A stretch of 64,000 bases of DNA, taken from NCBI RefSeq assembly GCF_003386285.1, contig NZ_QPNC01000013.1, positions 93,664 to 157,663 of the forward strand, read 5' to 3'. Under the pieces are notes generated by a model that saw only the letters and a program-made list of their open reading frames with translations, was not told the DNA's origin and made no database searches. Of this stretch, positions 36,857-46,556 are shown one piece after another (within the stretch, counting starts at the first letter, position 1; each line of letters begins with the position of its first letter). Made by a program: the position numbers and the translations under genes. This stretch comes from Nocardiopsis sp. FIRDI 009. Lineage in GTDB: Bacteria > Actinomycetota > Actinomycetes > Streptosporangiales > Streptosporangiaceae.

Positions 36857-37895
36857 GGGCACCTCCTCCTCGAAGCTTGCGGGCCGTGCGCAGCGCCAGC
36901 AGGCGGTCCAGGCCGATCGCGGCCAGGATGAGCGCGCCCACCACGGCCTGCTGCCAGAACTGGTTGATCTGCCAGATGGGCAGGGCGGCGGTGATGGTGG
37001 TGAGCAGGACCGCGCCCAGGGCGGCGCCGTAGACGGTGCCCACTCCCCCGGCGATGGCGACGCCGCCGACGACGGCTGCGGCCACGACCTGCAGTTCCAT
37101 GCCGGTACCGACGGTGGAGTCGACGGTGCCGTAGCGGGCGGCGAACAGGACCCCGGCAAGTCCGGCCAGGGCGCCGTTGGCGGCGAAGGCGACGATGACG
37201 CGGCGTCCGGCGGGGATGCCGGACAGGCGCGCGGCGTCGGCGTCGGAGCCGATCGCGTAGAGCTCGCGGCCGGAGCGGTAGTTGGCCAGGTAGAACCCGA
37301 CCGCGATGACCACGGCGACGGCGATCGCCGCGGGCAGGGGCACGCCCAGGACACTGATCCGGCCCAGGGTCAGGAAGGACTCGGGCATGTCGTGGGCGTT
37401 GACCTGGCCGCCGCCCGCCCACCAGTGGTTGAGGCCGCGGTAGGCGTACAGGGTGCCCAGGGTGACGACCAGCGCGGGGACCTGGACGGCGGTGACGAGC
37501 AGGCCGTTGGCCAGGCCGCACACCAGGCCGATGAGCACCCCGGCGAGCATGACGACGGGCACGGGCAGGCCCGGGAACGTGACGAAGAGGATCCCGGTGC
37601 CGAAGGCCGCCAGTCCCATGACGGAGCCGACCGAGAGGTCGACGTTCCTGGTGATGAGGACCAGGGCCTGGCCGACGGCGAGGACGGACAGGACCGTGGC
37701 GCCCAGGAACAGGTCGCGGACGCCCTGGCTGGAGAGGAATCCGGGGTTGTGCAGCCAGGTGGCGCCGACCAGCAGGACGACGGCAAGCAGGACGCCGATC
37801 TCGCGGACCTGCCGTCGGCGGCCGGACGGGCGTCCCGTGGGTTCGGGCGGAGCCCCCGCCGTGGCGGCGGGCGGCGCGGTGACGGGTGGGTTCAT
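36846..37895 (-). CDS. rhaP: rhamnose ABC importer permease
   Basis: 349 residues. Same permease family as RhaQ: ITRNVDLSVGSVMGLAAFGT, GMELQVVAAAVVGGVAIAGG. The two permeases pair as a heterodimer. Its ATG shares one base with the rhaT stop (TGATG), indicating coupled translation. Confidence 0.9.
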   Translation of the reverse strand: MNPPVTAPPAATAGAPPEPTGRPSGRRRQVREIGVLLAVVLLVGATWLHNPGFLSSQGVRDLFLGATVLSVLAVGQALVLITRNVDLSVGSVMGLAAFGTGILFVTFPGLPVPVVMLAGVLIGLVCGLANGLLVTAVQVPALVVTLGTLYAYRGLNHWWAGGGQVNAHDMPESFLTLGRISVLGVPLPAAIAVAVVIAVGFYLANYRSGRELYAIGSDADAARLSGIPAGRRVIVAFAANGALAGLAGVLFAARYGTVDSTVGTGMELQVVAAAVVGGVAIAGGVGTVYGAALGAVLLTTITAALPIWQINQFWQQAVVGALILAAIGLDRLLALRTARKLRGGGARGA

Positions 37896-39418
37896 CAGGC
37901 GGCCTCGCTCGGTCGCTGTCCGGTGGCCGCGTACATGACCGACTCCTCGTCGGCCTCGTCGCGGTCGAGTTCGGCGGTGAGGCGGCCCTCGTGCATGACC
38001 AGGACCCGGTCGGCCATGCCCAGCACCTCGGGCAGTTCGCTGGAGACCATGACGATGGCCAGTCCCTGACCGGCCAGGGTGGACAGCAGACGGTGGACCT
38101 CAGCCTTGGTGCCCACGTCGATGCCGCGGGTGGGCTCGTCGACGAACAGCACCCGCGGTTCGGTCGAGAGCCACTTGGCCAGGACGACCTTCTGCTGGTT
38201 GCCGCCGGAGAGGGTGGAGACGGGGTCGGTGAGCGCACCGGCCTTGAGCTGGAGTCTGGTCCCCCACTCGCGCGCGCTGGCGCGTTCGGCCCGGGAACTG
38301 AGCAACCCCAGTCGGCTGAGCGCCCAGCGGCGGGTGGCGGTGGCGTTGCGCTCGATGGAGGACTCCATGACCAGGCCCTGCTGGCGGCGGTCCTCGGGGA
38401 CCAGCGCCATCCCGGCGGCCATGGCGGCGCGGGGTCGCCCCGCGGGCAGGTCCTCGCCCCGGACGCGGACGGTGCCCGCGTCGTGGCGGTCGACGCCGAA
38501 CACGGCGCGCACCACCTCGCTGCGCCCGGCTCCCACGAGCCCGGCCAGAGCGACGATCTCACCGGCCCGCACCGAGAAGGAGACGTCGGAGAAGACGCCG
38601 TGGCGGGTCAGGCCCTCGACCTCCAGGACGGTGTCGCCGAACCCGGCCTCCTCCTTGGGGTACAGGCTCGTGACGTCGCGGCCGACCATGCGCCGCACGA
38701 CGGTGTCCACGTCCAGGTCACCGGTGGGGTCGCAGGAGACGAAGGCACCGTCGCGGACGACGGTGACGCGGTCGCACAGACCGAACACCTCGTCGAAGCG
38801 GTGGGAGATGAACAGGAGGGCGGCTCCCCCGTCACGCAGTGCGCGGGCGACGGTGAACAGCCGCTCGGCCTCGACCCCCGACAGGGCGGCGGTGGGCTCG
38901 TCCATGACCAGGACGCGGGCGTCGCGGGTGATGGCCTTGGCGATCTCGACCAGCTGCTGGTCGGCGATGGACAGCCCGCGCGCGGGCCGGTCGGGGTCGA
39001 CGTCCACGCCGAGCCGGTCGAAGACCTCCCGGGTGGCGCGCCGCATGGCGGTGCGGTCGATGGTGCCCAGTCGGGTGCGGGGCTGGCGGCCGACGAAGAT
39101 GTTCTCGGCCACCGACAGGTCGGGGAAGAGTGTCGGCTCCTGGTAGATGACCGCGACCCCGGCGCGCTGGGCGTCGGCCGGCGCGGTGAACTCGGTCGGC
39201 TCCCCGTCCACCAGGACCTGTCCGCCGTCGGGGCGGTGGACCCCGGCGATGGTCTTGACCAGGGTGGACTTGCCCGCCCCGTTCTCCCCCACCAGGGCGT
39301 GGATCTCCCCGGCGCGCAGGTGCAGGGACAGTCCTCGCAGGGCCCGGACGCTCCCGAAGGATTTGGTGACGTCGACCAGTGCGAGGGGTGGAGGCACCGG
39401 TGATCGGTCGTCCGCCAC
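37895..39418 (-). CDS. rhaT: rhamnose ABC importer, double ATPase
   Basis: 507 residues with two ABC cassettes: Walker [10 protein letters not shown] near residue 44 and a degenerate second site (LVGAGRSE) typical of sugar importers, second signature [16 protein letters not shown] and Walker [16 protein letters not shown] start with AGGAGGG upstream. First gene of the leftward rhamnose operon (rhaT, P, Q, S, M, BNR_4). It drives import of L-rhamnose in the RhaSTPQ system described in rhizobia (established). Confidence 0.92.
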   Translation of the reverse strand: MADDRSPVPPPLALVDVTKSFGSVRALRGLSLHLRAGEIHALVGENGAGKSTLVKTIAGVHRPDGGQVLVDGEPTEFTAPADAQRAGVAVIYQEPTLFPDLSVAENIFVGRQPRTRLGTIDRTAMRRATREVFDRLGVDVDPDRPARGLSIADQQLVEIAKAITRDARVLVMDEPTAALSGVEAERLFTVARALRDGGAALLFISHRFDEVFGLCDRVTVVRDGAFVSCDPTGDLDVDTVVRRMVGRDVTSLYPKEEAGFGDTVLEVEGLTRHGVFSDVSFSVRAGEIVALAGLVGAGRSEVVRAVFGVDRHDAGTVRVRGEDLPAGRPRAAMAAGMALVPEDRRQQGLVMESSIERNATATRRWALSRLGLLSSRAERASAREWGTRLQLKAGALTDPVSTLSGGNQQKVVLAKWLSTEPRVLFVDEPTRGIDVGTKAEVHRLLSTLAGQGLAIVMVSSELPEVLGMADRVLVMHEGRLTAELDRDEADEESVMYAATGQRPSEAA

Positions 39419-39470
39419 GTGCGCCCTCCTTCTTCGTGTGCCGGTTCCCGGAGGTCCAGGGAAACCGGAA

Positions 39471-39641
39471 AAAACGTTTTAATATGGAGTGGATGTTAAG
39501 TGGGACACACCATCACGTCAAGGGGACGATCCAAGAAATCCCAGGTATCGCCCTGATAACGACCCGTGCTCGACCCCGGCGGGGCTCGCGTCGCGCTCCT
39601 TCGCGGAGGCGGATCCCCGGATGATTATTGACACGTTTCAA
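39471..39641. promoter_or_regulatory. LacI-type operators in the rhaT / regulator divergent region
   Basis: AAAACGTTTT (39471-39480) lies 53 bases before rhaT in an unusually AT-rich patch. TTGACACGTTTCAA (39628-39641) lies ~100 bases before the regulator. Both carry the central CG palindrome of LacI-family sites and resemble the two motifs before rhaI (40875 and 40973). Common core: AAACGTTT. Confidence 0.7.
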
Positions 39642-39739
39642 TCCGGGTGTGAGCATGAGGACCCGGACCGAGCGCCGGGTCAGTACGATGCCTTCGCCTC
39701 GCCCCACGACCGACCGTTCGAGCCTGCCCGGGAGAGCCC

Positions 39740-40789
39740 TTGAGCCCCAGTCCACGCGCCAGCCGCCGCACGGTGGGCATCACCGAGGTCGCCCGGCACG
39801 CCGGGGTGTCCCCCGGCACCGTGTCCAACGTCCTCAACCGCCCCGAGCGCGTCGCCGAGGCGACCCGGCGCAAGGTCGAGGCGGCCATCGCCGAACTCGA
39901 CTACGTGCGCAACTCCTCCGGCAGCAGCCTGCGCTCGGGCCGCAGCGGATCGGTGGGGCTCCTGGTCCTGGACGTCACCAACCCCTTCTTCACCGAGGTC
40001 GCGCGCGGCGTCGAGGACGAGGCCGCCGAGTCCGGCCTGGCCGTGGTCCTGCTCAACTCCGCCGAGCAGCGGGAGCGGCAGCGACGCAACCTGCGCCTGC
40101 TCGCCGAGCAGCGCGCGGCGGGGACCGTCGTCATGCCCGTGGACGACGACCTGTCCGACCTGGTGTGGCTGAGCCGCCAGGGCACCCCCTGGGTGGCCCT
40201 GGACCGGGGCGACGTGTCCGAGGAGGTGGGGTGCAGCGTCAGCGTCGACAACCACGCCGGCGGTCTGGCCGCCGGACGCCACCTCATCGGGCTCGGCCAC
40301 GAGAGGATCACGTTCCTGACCGGCCCCTTCACGATCGAACAGGTGCGGCAGCGCCACCGGGGCCTGCTGGATGCCTGCGCCGAGGCCGACCTCGACCCCG
40401 ACGAGACCGTCCGGGTGGTCCAGCAGCCCCAGCTCAACGCGGCCCAGGGCGAGCGCGCCGTCGACGCCGTCCTGGCCGGCGGCCCCCGCCAACGGCCCCA
40501 GGCCGTCTTCTGCGCCAACGACCAGTTGGCGCTGGGCCTGATGAAGGGCCTGGGCCAGCGTGGTGTGCGCGTACCCGAGGACATCTCGATCGTGGGCTAC
40601 GACAACGTCGACTTCGCCGACCTCGTCCATCCCGGCCTGACCTCCGTCGCCCAGCCCAAGTACGAGCTGGGCCGTTCGGCCATGCGCCTGCTCGGCTCCG
40701 AGCTGGACGACCCCGGCCACCGGCACGAGCGCGTGTGGTTCACCCCCGAGCTCGTGGTCCGGGGGTCCACCGCCGCGCGCCGGACCTGA
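39740..40789 (+). CDS. LacI-family regulator of rhamnose use
   Basis: 349 residues; TTG start at 39740 with GGGAGAG upstream. HTH: ITEVARHAGVSPGTVSNVLN with the hinge-helix region RNSSGSSLRSGRSG; the sugar-binding domain ends ISIVGYDNVDFADLVHPGL. Located between the leftward importer operon and the rightward catabolic operon, it most likely represses both until rhamnose or a derivative binds. Candidate operators occur on both sides. Confidence 0.9.
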   Translation: MSPSPRASRRTVGITEVARHAGVSPGTVSNVLNRPERVAEATRRKVEAAIAELDYVRNSSGSSLRSGRSGSVGLLVLDVTNPFFTEVARGVEDEAAESGLAVVLLNSAEQRERQRRNLRLLAEQRAAGTVVMPVDDDLSDLVWLSRQGTPWVALDRGDVSEEVGCSVSVDNHAGGLAAGRHLIGLGHERITFLTGPFTIEQVRQRHRGLLDACAEADLDPDETVRVVQQPQLNAAQGERAVDAVLAGGPRQRPQAVFCANDQLALGLMKGLGQRGVRVPEDISIVGYDNVDFADLVHPGLTSVAQPKYELGRSAMRLLGSELDDPGHRHERVWFTPELVVRGSTAARRT

Positions 40790-40874
40790 CCCCCCACCGC
40801 GACCGCGCCGCTCCGCCGCCGCGGGGCCCCGGCCGTCGGCGCCGGTTCCGTCGTGCTCCGGGACGACACGCTTG

Positions 40875-40986
40875 TGAAACGTTCTACTGACCTGCGCTCA
40901 CCTTCCTTCCCCTGTGCAACAGTGTGCTATTGACAACCCGTTCGCTCTGTGGCTACCTTCGACGCTGGCGAGTAAAAACGATTTAA
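40875..40986 (+). promoter_or_regulatory. promoter and operators of the rhaI-rhaD-rhaB-lut operon
   Basis: TGAAACGTTCTA (40875-40886) and TAAAAACGATTTAA (40973-40986) resemble the operators near rhaT. Between them TTGACA (40930-40935) with TACCTT (40954-40959) could be the promoter, spacing 18. The second operator would cover the start of transcription. The leader to the GTG of rhaI is about 70 bases. Confidence 0.65.
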
Positions 40987-41033
40987 CCCCCTTCGCAAGA
41001 CGGTCGTCTGAGCCTCGAACGGAGACGTCTCTC

Positions 41034-42212
41034 GTGTCAGCCCTGCCCCACCTCCGCGCCGGTGTCCTCGACACCCTGCGGCGCCAGCACATCGAACTCC
41101 CCTCCTGGGCGTTCGGGAACTCCGGCACACGGTTCAAGGTGTTCGCGCAGCCCGGTGTGCCCCGGGACCCGTGGGAGAAGATCGCCGACGCCGCCCACGT
41201 CCACCGCCTGACCGGAGCGGCCCCCACCGTCGCCCTGCACATCCCCTGGGACCGGGTCGACGACTACGCCGCCCTCAGCGCGCACGCCCGCGACCTCGGG
41301 GTGGGCATCGGCACCATCAACGCCAACGTCTTCCAGGACGACGACTACCGCCTGGGCAGCGTGACCAACCCCGACCCCGCGGTGCGGCGCAAGGCCCTCG
41401 ACCACCTCCTGGAGTGCGTCGACGTCATGGACGCGACCGGCTCCCGGGACCTGAAGCTGTGGTTCGCCGACGGCACCAACTACCCCGGCCAGGACGACCT
41501 GCGCGCCCGCCAGGACCGCCTCGCCGAGGCCCTCACCGAGGTCTACGACCGGCTCGGCCCGCACCAGCGCATGCTGCTGGAGTACAAGCTCTTCGAACCC
41601 GCCTTCTACGCCACCGACGTCCCCGACTGGGGCACCGCCTACGCCCACTGCCTGGAGCTGGGCGAGCGGGCCGTCGTGTGCGTGGACACCGGCCACCACG
41701 CCGCCCACACCAACATCGAGTTCATCGTCGCCGTGCTGCTGCGCGCCGGGAAGCTCGGCGCCTTCGACTTCAACTCCCGTTTCTACGCCGACGACGACCT
41801 CATGGTCGGCGCCGCCGACCCCTTCCAGCTCTTCCGGATCATGTACGAGGTGGCGCGCGGCGGCGGTCTGGCCGCTGACACCGAGGTCGCGTTCATGCTC
41901 GACCAGTGCCACAACATCGAACCGAAGATCGCCGGACAGATCCGCTCGGTGATGAACGTGCAGGAGGCCACGGCCAAGGCCCTGCTGGTGGACGGCGACG
42001 CGCTCGCCGGGGCACAGCGCGACGGCGACGTGCTCGCCGCCAACGCCGTGCTCATGGACGCCTTCAACACCGACGTGCGCCCCCTGCTCGCCGAACTGCG
42101 CGAGGACATGGGCCTGGACCCCGACCCGATGGCCGCGCACGTCCGATCCGGCTACCTGGACGAGGTCACCGCCGAGCGCGTGGGCGGAACCCAGGCGGGG
42201 TGGGGCGCGTGA
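41034..42212 (+). CDS. rhaI: L-rhamnose isomerase
   Basis: 392 residues from GTG 41034, with GGAG nine bases upstream; in-frame codons from 40914 overlap the promoter and are rejected. Features of the Pseudomonas/actinobacterial RhaI family: TIM-barrel metal ligands in MLLEYKLFEPAFY, CVDTGHHAAHTNIE and FDFNSRFYADDDLM. It converts L-rhamnose to L-rhamnulose. Overlaps rhaD by four bases (GTGA). Confidence 0.93.
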   Translation: MSALPHLRAGVLDTLRRQHIELPSWAFGNSGTRFKVFAQPGVPRDPWEKIADAAHVHRLTGAAPTVALHIPWDRVDDYAALSAHARDLGVGIGTINANVFQDDDYRLGSVTNPDPAVRRKALDHLLECVDVMDATGSRDLKLWFADGTNYPGQDDLRARQDRLAEALTEVYDRLGPHQRMLLEYKLFEPAFYATDVPDWGTAYAHCLELGERAVVCVDTGHHAAHTNIEFIVAVLLRAGKLGAFDFNSRFYADDDLMVGAADPFQLFRIMYEVARGGGLAADTEVAFMLDQCHNIEPKIAGQIRSVMNVQEATAKALLVDGDALAGAQRDGDVLAANAVLMDAFNTDVRPLLAELREDMGLDPDPMAAHVRSGYLDEVTAERVGGTQAGWGA

Positions 42213-44293
42213 GCACCGAGCCGGCCGCAAACACCGACCACGACCAGGGAACCGACATGCCCGACTCCACCGTCGCCGACCTGCTGGCCCGGAGCAACAC
42301 GCTGGGCTCCGACCCGCGCAACACCAACTTCGCCGGCGGCAACACCTCCGCCTCCGGGACCCGTACCGACCCCGTCACCGGGGAGCCGGTCGACCTGCTC
42401 TGGGTCAAGGGGTCCGGCGGCGACCTGGGCACCCTCACCGAGGACGGGCTGGCCGTCCTGCGGCTGGACCGGCTCCGCGCGCTCGTCGACGTCTACCCCG
42501 GCGAGGAGCGCGAGGACGAGATGGTCGCCGCCTTCGACCACTGCCGGTTCGGCGACGGCGGGGCCGCGCCCTCCATCGACACCGCGATGCACGGGCTGGT
42601 CCGCGCCGCCCACGTCGACCACCTGCACCCCGACTCGGGGATCGCGCTGGCCACCGCCGCCGACGGCGAGGAGCTCACCCGCGCCTGCTTCGGCGACCGC
42701 GTCCTGTGGGTCCCCTGGCGCCGTCCCGGGTTCCAGCTCGGGCTGGACATCGCCCGCATCGCGCAGGAGAACCCGAACGCCATCGGCGTCGTGCTCGGCG
42801 GACACGGGATCACCGCCTGGGGAGCGACCAGCGCCGAGTGCCAGGCCCACTCCCTGGAGATCATCCGCACCGCCGAACGCTTCATCGCCGAGCGAGGCCG
42901 CCCCGACCCGTTCGGCCCGGTCGTCAGGGGCCGCGAGCCACTGGAGCCCGACGCGCGCCGGGCCCGCGCCGCCGAGCTCGCCCCCGTGATCCGCGGCCTG
43001 GCCTCCACCGACCACCCGCAGGTCGGGCACTTCACCGACCGTGAGGAGGTGCTCGACTTCCTCTCCCGCGCCGAACACCCCCGCCTGGCCACCCTGGGCA
43101 CCTCCTGCCCCGACCACTTCCTGCGCACCAAGGTCCGCCCGATGGTCCTGGACCTGCCCGCCGACGCCCCGATCGAGGACGCCGTGGCCCGGCTGCGCGA
43201 ACTCCACCGGGAGTACCGGGACGAGTACCGCGCCTACTACGAGCGCCACGCCACCGCCGACAGCCCCGCCATGCGCGGCGCCGACCCGGCGATCGTCCTG
43301 GTCCCGGGCGTGGGCATGTTCTCCTTCGGTAAGGACGCCAGGACCGCGCGCGTGGCGGGCGAGTTCTACGTCAACGCGATCAACGTCATGCGCGGTGCCG
43401 AGGCGCTGTCCGCCTACCGGCCCATCGAGGAGTCGGAGAAGTTCCGTATCGAGTACTGGGCCCTGGAGGAGGCCAAGCTCGCCCGTCTGCCCGAGCCCAA
43501 GCCACTGGCCACCCGGGTGGCGCTGGTGACCGGCGCGGCCGGCGGCATCGGCAGGGCCATCGCCCGGCGCCTGGCCGCCGAGGGCGCGTGCGTGGTGGTC
43601 GCCGACCTGGACGCCGACCGGGCCGCCGAGACCGCCGCCGAACTCGGCACCGCCGACACGGCCGTGGGCGTGGGCTGCGACGTCAGCGACGCCGCCGCGG
43701 TCGCCGCCGCCTTCGACGCCGCCGCGCTGGCCTTCGGCGGGGTGGACCTGGTGGTCAACAACGCCGGGCTGTCCGTCTCCAGGCCGCTGCTGGAGACCAC
43801 CGAACGGGACTGGGACCTGCAGCACGACGTGATGGCCAAGGGCTCCTTCCTCGTCTCCCGCCAGGCCGCCCGGGTGATGACCGCGCAGGGTCTGGGCGGA
43901 GACATCGTCTACATCGCCTCCAAGAACGCGGTCTTCGCCGGACCCAACAACGTCGCCTACTCCGCCGCCAAGGCCGACCAGGCCCACCAGGTGCGGCTGC
44001 TCGCCGCCGAACTGGGCGAGCACGGCATCCGCGTCAACGGGGTCAACCCCGACGGGGTGGTGCGCGGTTCGGGGATCTTCGCCGGAGGGTGGGGAGCCCA
44101 GCGCGCCAAGGTCTACGGGGTACCCGAGGAGGAACTCGGCGCCTTCTACGCCAAACGCACCCTGCTGGGACGCGAGGTGCTGCCCGAACACGTGGCCAGC
44201 GCGGTGTACGCGCTCACCTGCGGGGAGCTGTCGCACACCACCGGTCTGCACGTGCCCGTCGACTCCGGCGTCGCCGCCGCCTTCCTGCGATGA
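42209..44293 (+). CDS. rhaD: rhamnulose-1-phosphate aldolase / lactaldehyde dehydrogenase fusion
   Basis: 694 residues. Residues 1 to about 420 are a class II aldolase domain with zinc-site His residues (DHLHPDSGIALATA, GGHGITAWG). Residues about 430-694 are an SDR domain (TGAAGGIGRAIARRLAAEGA, VVNNAG, YSAAK). This bifunctional enzyme (RhaEW type, established in Bacillus and others) cleaves rhamnulose-1-phosphate to dihydroxyacetone phosphate and L-lactaldehyde, then oxidises the aldehyde to L-lactate with NAD. GTG 42209 overlaps rhaI; ATG 42257 is an alternative start. Confidence 0.92.
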   Translation: MSTEPAANTDHDQGTDMPDSTVADLLARSNTLGSDPRNTNFAGGNTSASGTRTDPVTGEPVDLLWVKGSGGDLGTLTEDGLAVLRLDRLRALVDVYPGEEREDEMVAAFDHCRFGDGGAAPSIDTAMHGLVRAAHVDHLHPDSGIALATAADGEELTRACFGDRVLWVPWRRPGFQLGLDIARIAQENPNAIGVVLGGHGITAWGATSAECQAHSLEIIRTAERFIAERGRPDPFGPVVRGREPLEPDARRARAAELAPVIRGLASTDHPQVGHFTDREEVLDFLSRAEHPRLATLGTSCPDHFLRTKVRPMVLDLPADAPIEDAVARLRELHREYRDEYRAYYERHATADSPAMRGADPAIVLVPGVGMFSFGKDARTARVAGEFYVNAINVMRGAEALSAYRPIEESEKFRIEYWALEEAKLARLPEPKPLATRVALVTGAAGGIGRAIARRLAAEGACVVVADLDADRAAETAAELGTADTAVGVGCDVSDAAAVAAAFDAAALAFGGVDLVVNNAGLSVSRPLLETTERDWDLQHDVMAKGSFLVSRQAARVMTAQGLGGDIVYIASKNAVFAGPNNVAYSAAKADQAHQVRLLAAELGEHGIRVNGVNPDGVVRGSGIFAGGWGAQRAKVYGVPEEELGAFYAKRTLLGREVLPEHVASAVYALTCGELSHTTGLHVPVDSGVAAAFLR

Positions 44294-45783
44294 GCACCGT
44301 CCACGCAGCCGTCGACCTGGGAGCCTCCAGCGGGCGCGTCCTGGCCGGGTACCTCGACCGCGGGCGGCTGCGCACCGAGGAGGTGGCCCGCTTCCCCAAC
44401 GTGCCCGTCCACCTGCCCGGTCCGGGAGGCGGCACCCTGCACTGGGACGTGCTCGCCCTGTACGCCAACGCCGCCGCCGGTCTGCGCTCCGCCGCCGACC
44501 GGTTCGGCCCGCTGGCGTCGGCGGGCATCGACTCCTGGGCGGTGGACTACGGGCTGCTGGACGCCGACGGTTCCCTGCTCGGCAACCCCGTCCACTACCG
44601 GGACGCGCGCACCGACGGAGCACCCGACCGGGTGTTCGCCCACCTGCCCTCCGCCGAGCTGTACGGGGTGACCGGCCTCCAGGTGCAGCCGTTCAACACG
44701 GTGTTCCAGCTCGCCGCGGCGGCGGCCGACGCCCGGACGGCTCTCGCCCGGCGCCTGCTGCTGATCCCCGACCTGCTCGGCCACTGGCTGACGGGGGCAC
44801 AGGTCGCCGAACTGACCAACGCCTCCACCACCGGGCTGCTCGACGTCCGCGCCCGCGACTGGTCGCCCCGCGTCCTGGCCGTCCTCGCCGAGGCGTTCGG
44901 GGTGGACGCGGGCCCGCTGCTGCCGGAGGTGGTCGAACCCGGCACCGTGGTGGCACCGGTGCGCCCCGGTGAGGCCGTCGGCGCCGCGGCCGGGACTCCG
45001 CTGGTGGCCGTCGGCTCCCACGACACCGCCTCGGCGGTGGCCGCCGTTCCCGCCACGGGGCCGGACTTCGCCTACGTCTCCTGCGGCACCTGGTCCCTGG
45101 TGGGCGTGGAGCTGGACGCGCCGCTGCTGTCCGGGGAGGGGCGGGCCGCGAACTTCACCAACGAACTGGGGGTGGACCGCAGCGTCCGCTACCTGCGCAA
45201 CGTGATGGGCCTGTGGCTGCTCCAGGAGTCGGTGCGCACCTGGAAGCGGCGGGGGCGGCGGGTGCGGCTGGACGAGCTGCTCGCCCGGGCCGCCCGCGCT
45301 CCGGAACTGGCCTGTGTGGTGGACGTCGACGACCCGCGCTTCCTCCCGCCCGGAGACATGCCCGCGCGCATCGACGCCTACGCCCGCGAGACCGGTCAGC
45401 GACCGCCCGCCGACGACGCCGAGACGGCGCGGTGCGTCATCGACTCCCTCGCCCTGGCCTACCGGCGCTGGATCCACCGCGCCGCCGACCTGACCGGCCG
45501 CCGTGTCGACGCGGTGCACCTGGTCGGCGGCGGGGCGCACAACACGCTGCTGTGCCAGCGGGCCGCGGACGCCACCGGCCTGCCGGTGGTCGCCGGGCCC
45601 GCCGAGGCCACCGCGATCGGCAACCTGCTGGTCCAGGCGCGCGCGGTCGGCGCGGTCGGGGGAGACCTGACCGGGCTGCGCCGGATCGTCGCCGACTCCG
45701 TCGGCGTGCGCCGCTACGAGCCGACGGGGAGCCGACGGCCGTGGGAGAATGCCGAGGCCCGGATCGGCGGGAGGCTCGGATGA
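44290..45783 (+). CDS. rhaB: rhamnulokinase
   Basis: 497 residues, FGGY kinase. N-terminal ATP motif HAAVDLGASSGRVLAGYLD, GIDSWAVDYGLLDADG, C-terminal FAYVSCGTWSLVGVELDAPL and VHLVGGGAHNTLLCQ. It phosphorylates L-rhamnulose for the aldolase encoded just before it. Four-base overlaps with rhaD and lutA (ATGA). Confidence 0.94.
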   Translation: MSTVHAAVDLGASSGRVLAGYLDRGRLRTEEVARFPNVPVHLPGPGGGTLHWDVLALYANAAAGLRSAADRFGPLASAGIDSWAVDYGLLDADGSLLGNPVHYRDARTDGAPDRVFAHLPSAELYGVTGLQVQPFNTVFQLAAAAADARTALARRLLLIPDLLGHWLTGAQVAELTNASTTGLLDVRARDWSPRVLAVLAEAFGVDAGPLLPEVVEPGTVVAPVRPGEAVGAAAGTPLVAVGSHDTASAVAAVPATGPDFAYVSCGTWSLVGVELDAPLLSGEGRAANFTNELGVDRSVRYLRNVMGLWLLQESVRTWKRRGRRVRLDELLARAARAPELACVVDVDDPRFLPPGDMPARIDAYARETGQRPPADDAETARCVIDSLALAYRRWIHRAADLTGRRVDAVHLVGGGAHNTLLCQRAADATGLPVVAGPAEATAIGNLLVQARAVGAVGGDLTGLRRIVADSVGVRRYEPTGSRRPWENAEARIGGRLG

Positions 45784-46556
45784 CGGTCGACGGAAGGGGC
45801 GCCGGTATGCGCGTGTCGCTCTTCGCCACGTGTGTGGTGGACACCATGGCGCCGCGGGCGGCGTGGGCCACCGCCCGCCTGCTGGAACGGCTCGGCCAGT
45901 CCGTCACCGTTCCCGCCGGACAGACCTGCTGCGGGCAGATGCACGTCAACTCCGGTTACCGAGGCCAGGCGGTGCGCGTCGTCGCCAACCACGTGCGGGC
46001 CTTCGAGGGGGCCGACGCGGTGGTGGCCCCCTCCGGGTCGTGCGTGGCCTCCATCCGCCACCAGCAGGCGATGGTGGCGCGCCGGGCCGGTGACGAGGGC
46101 CTGGCCCGGGCCGCCGAGGAGCTGGCCTCGCGCACCTACGAGCTCTCCCAGTTCCTGGTGGACGTGCTGGGGGTGGAGGACGTCGGGGCGAGCTACCCGC
46201 ACCGCGTCACCTACCACCCCGCCTGCCACGGCGCGCGCGTCCTGGGGCTGGGCGACCGGCAGCTGCGGCTGCTGCGGGCGGTACGCGGCCTGGAGCTGGT
46301 GGAGCTGCCCGGGGCCGACCAGTGCTGCGGCTTCGGCGGCACGTTCGCGCTGAAGAACGCCGACACCTCCGCCGCCATGCTCTCCGACAAGCTCGCCTCG
46401 ATCGTGTCCACCCGCGCCGAGGTGTGCACGGCGGGCGACGCCTCCTGCCTCATGCACATCGGCGGCGGGTTGTCGCGGCTGCGGGCGGCCACCGGAACCG
46501 TCCACCTGGCCGAGATCCTCGCCGCCACCGACGACGCGAAGGAGGCCGCCACGTGA
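45780..46556 (+). CDS. lutA: lactate utilisation Fe-S subunit LutA
   Basis: 258 residues. Two cysteine-rich CCG domains: GQTCCGQMHVNSGY with the partner region FATCVVD, and TYHPACHGARVLG with DQCCGFGGTFALKN. Part of the LutABC complex oxidising L-lactate to pyruvate without flavin (established in Bacillus). ATG 45780 overlaps rhaB; ATG 45807 would be nearer the family start. Position after rhaB links rhamnose breakdown with lactate oxidation. Confidence 0.92.
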   Translation: MTVDGRGAGMRVSLFATCVVDTMAPRAAWATARLLERLGQSVTVPAGQTCCGQMHVNSGYRGQAVRVVANHVRAFEGADAVVAPSGSCVASIRHQQAMVARRAGDEGLARAAEELASRTYELSQFLVDVLGVEDVGASYPHRVTYHPACHGARVLGLGDRQLRLLRAVRGLELVELPGADQCCGFGGTFALKNADTSAAMLSDKLASIVSTRAEVCTAGDASCLMHIGGGLSRLRAATGTVHLAEILAATDDAKEAAT

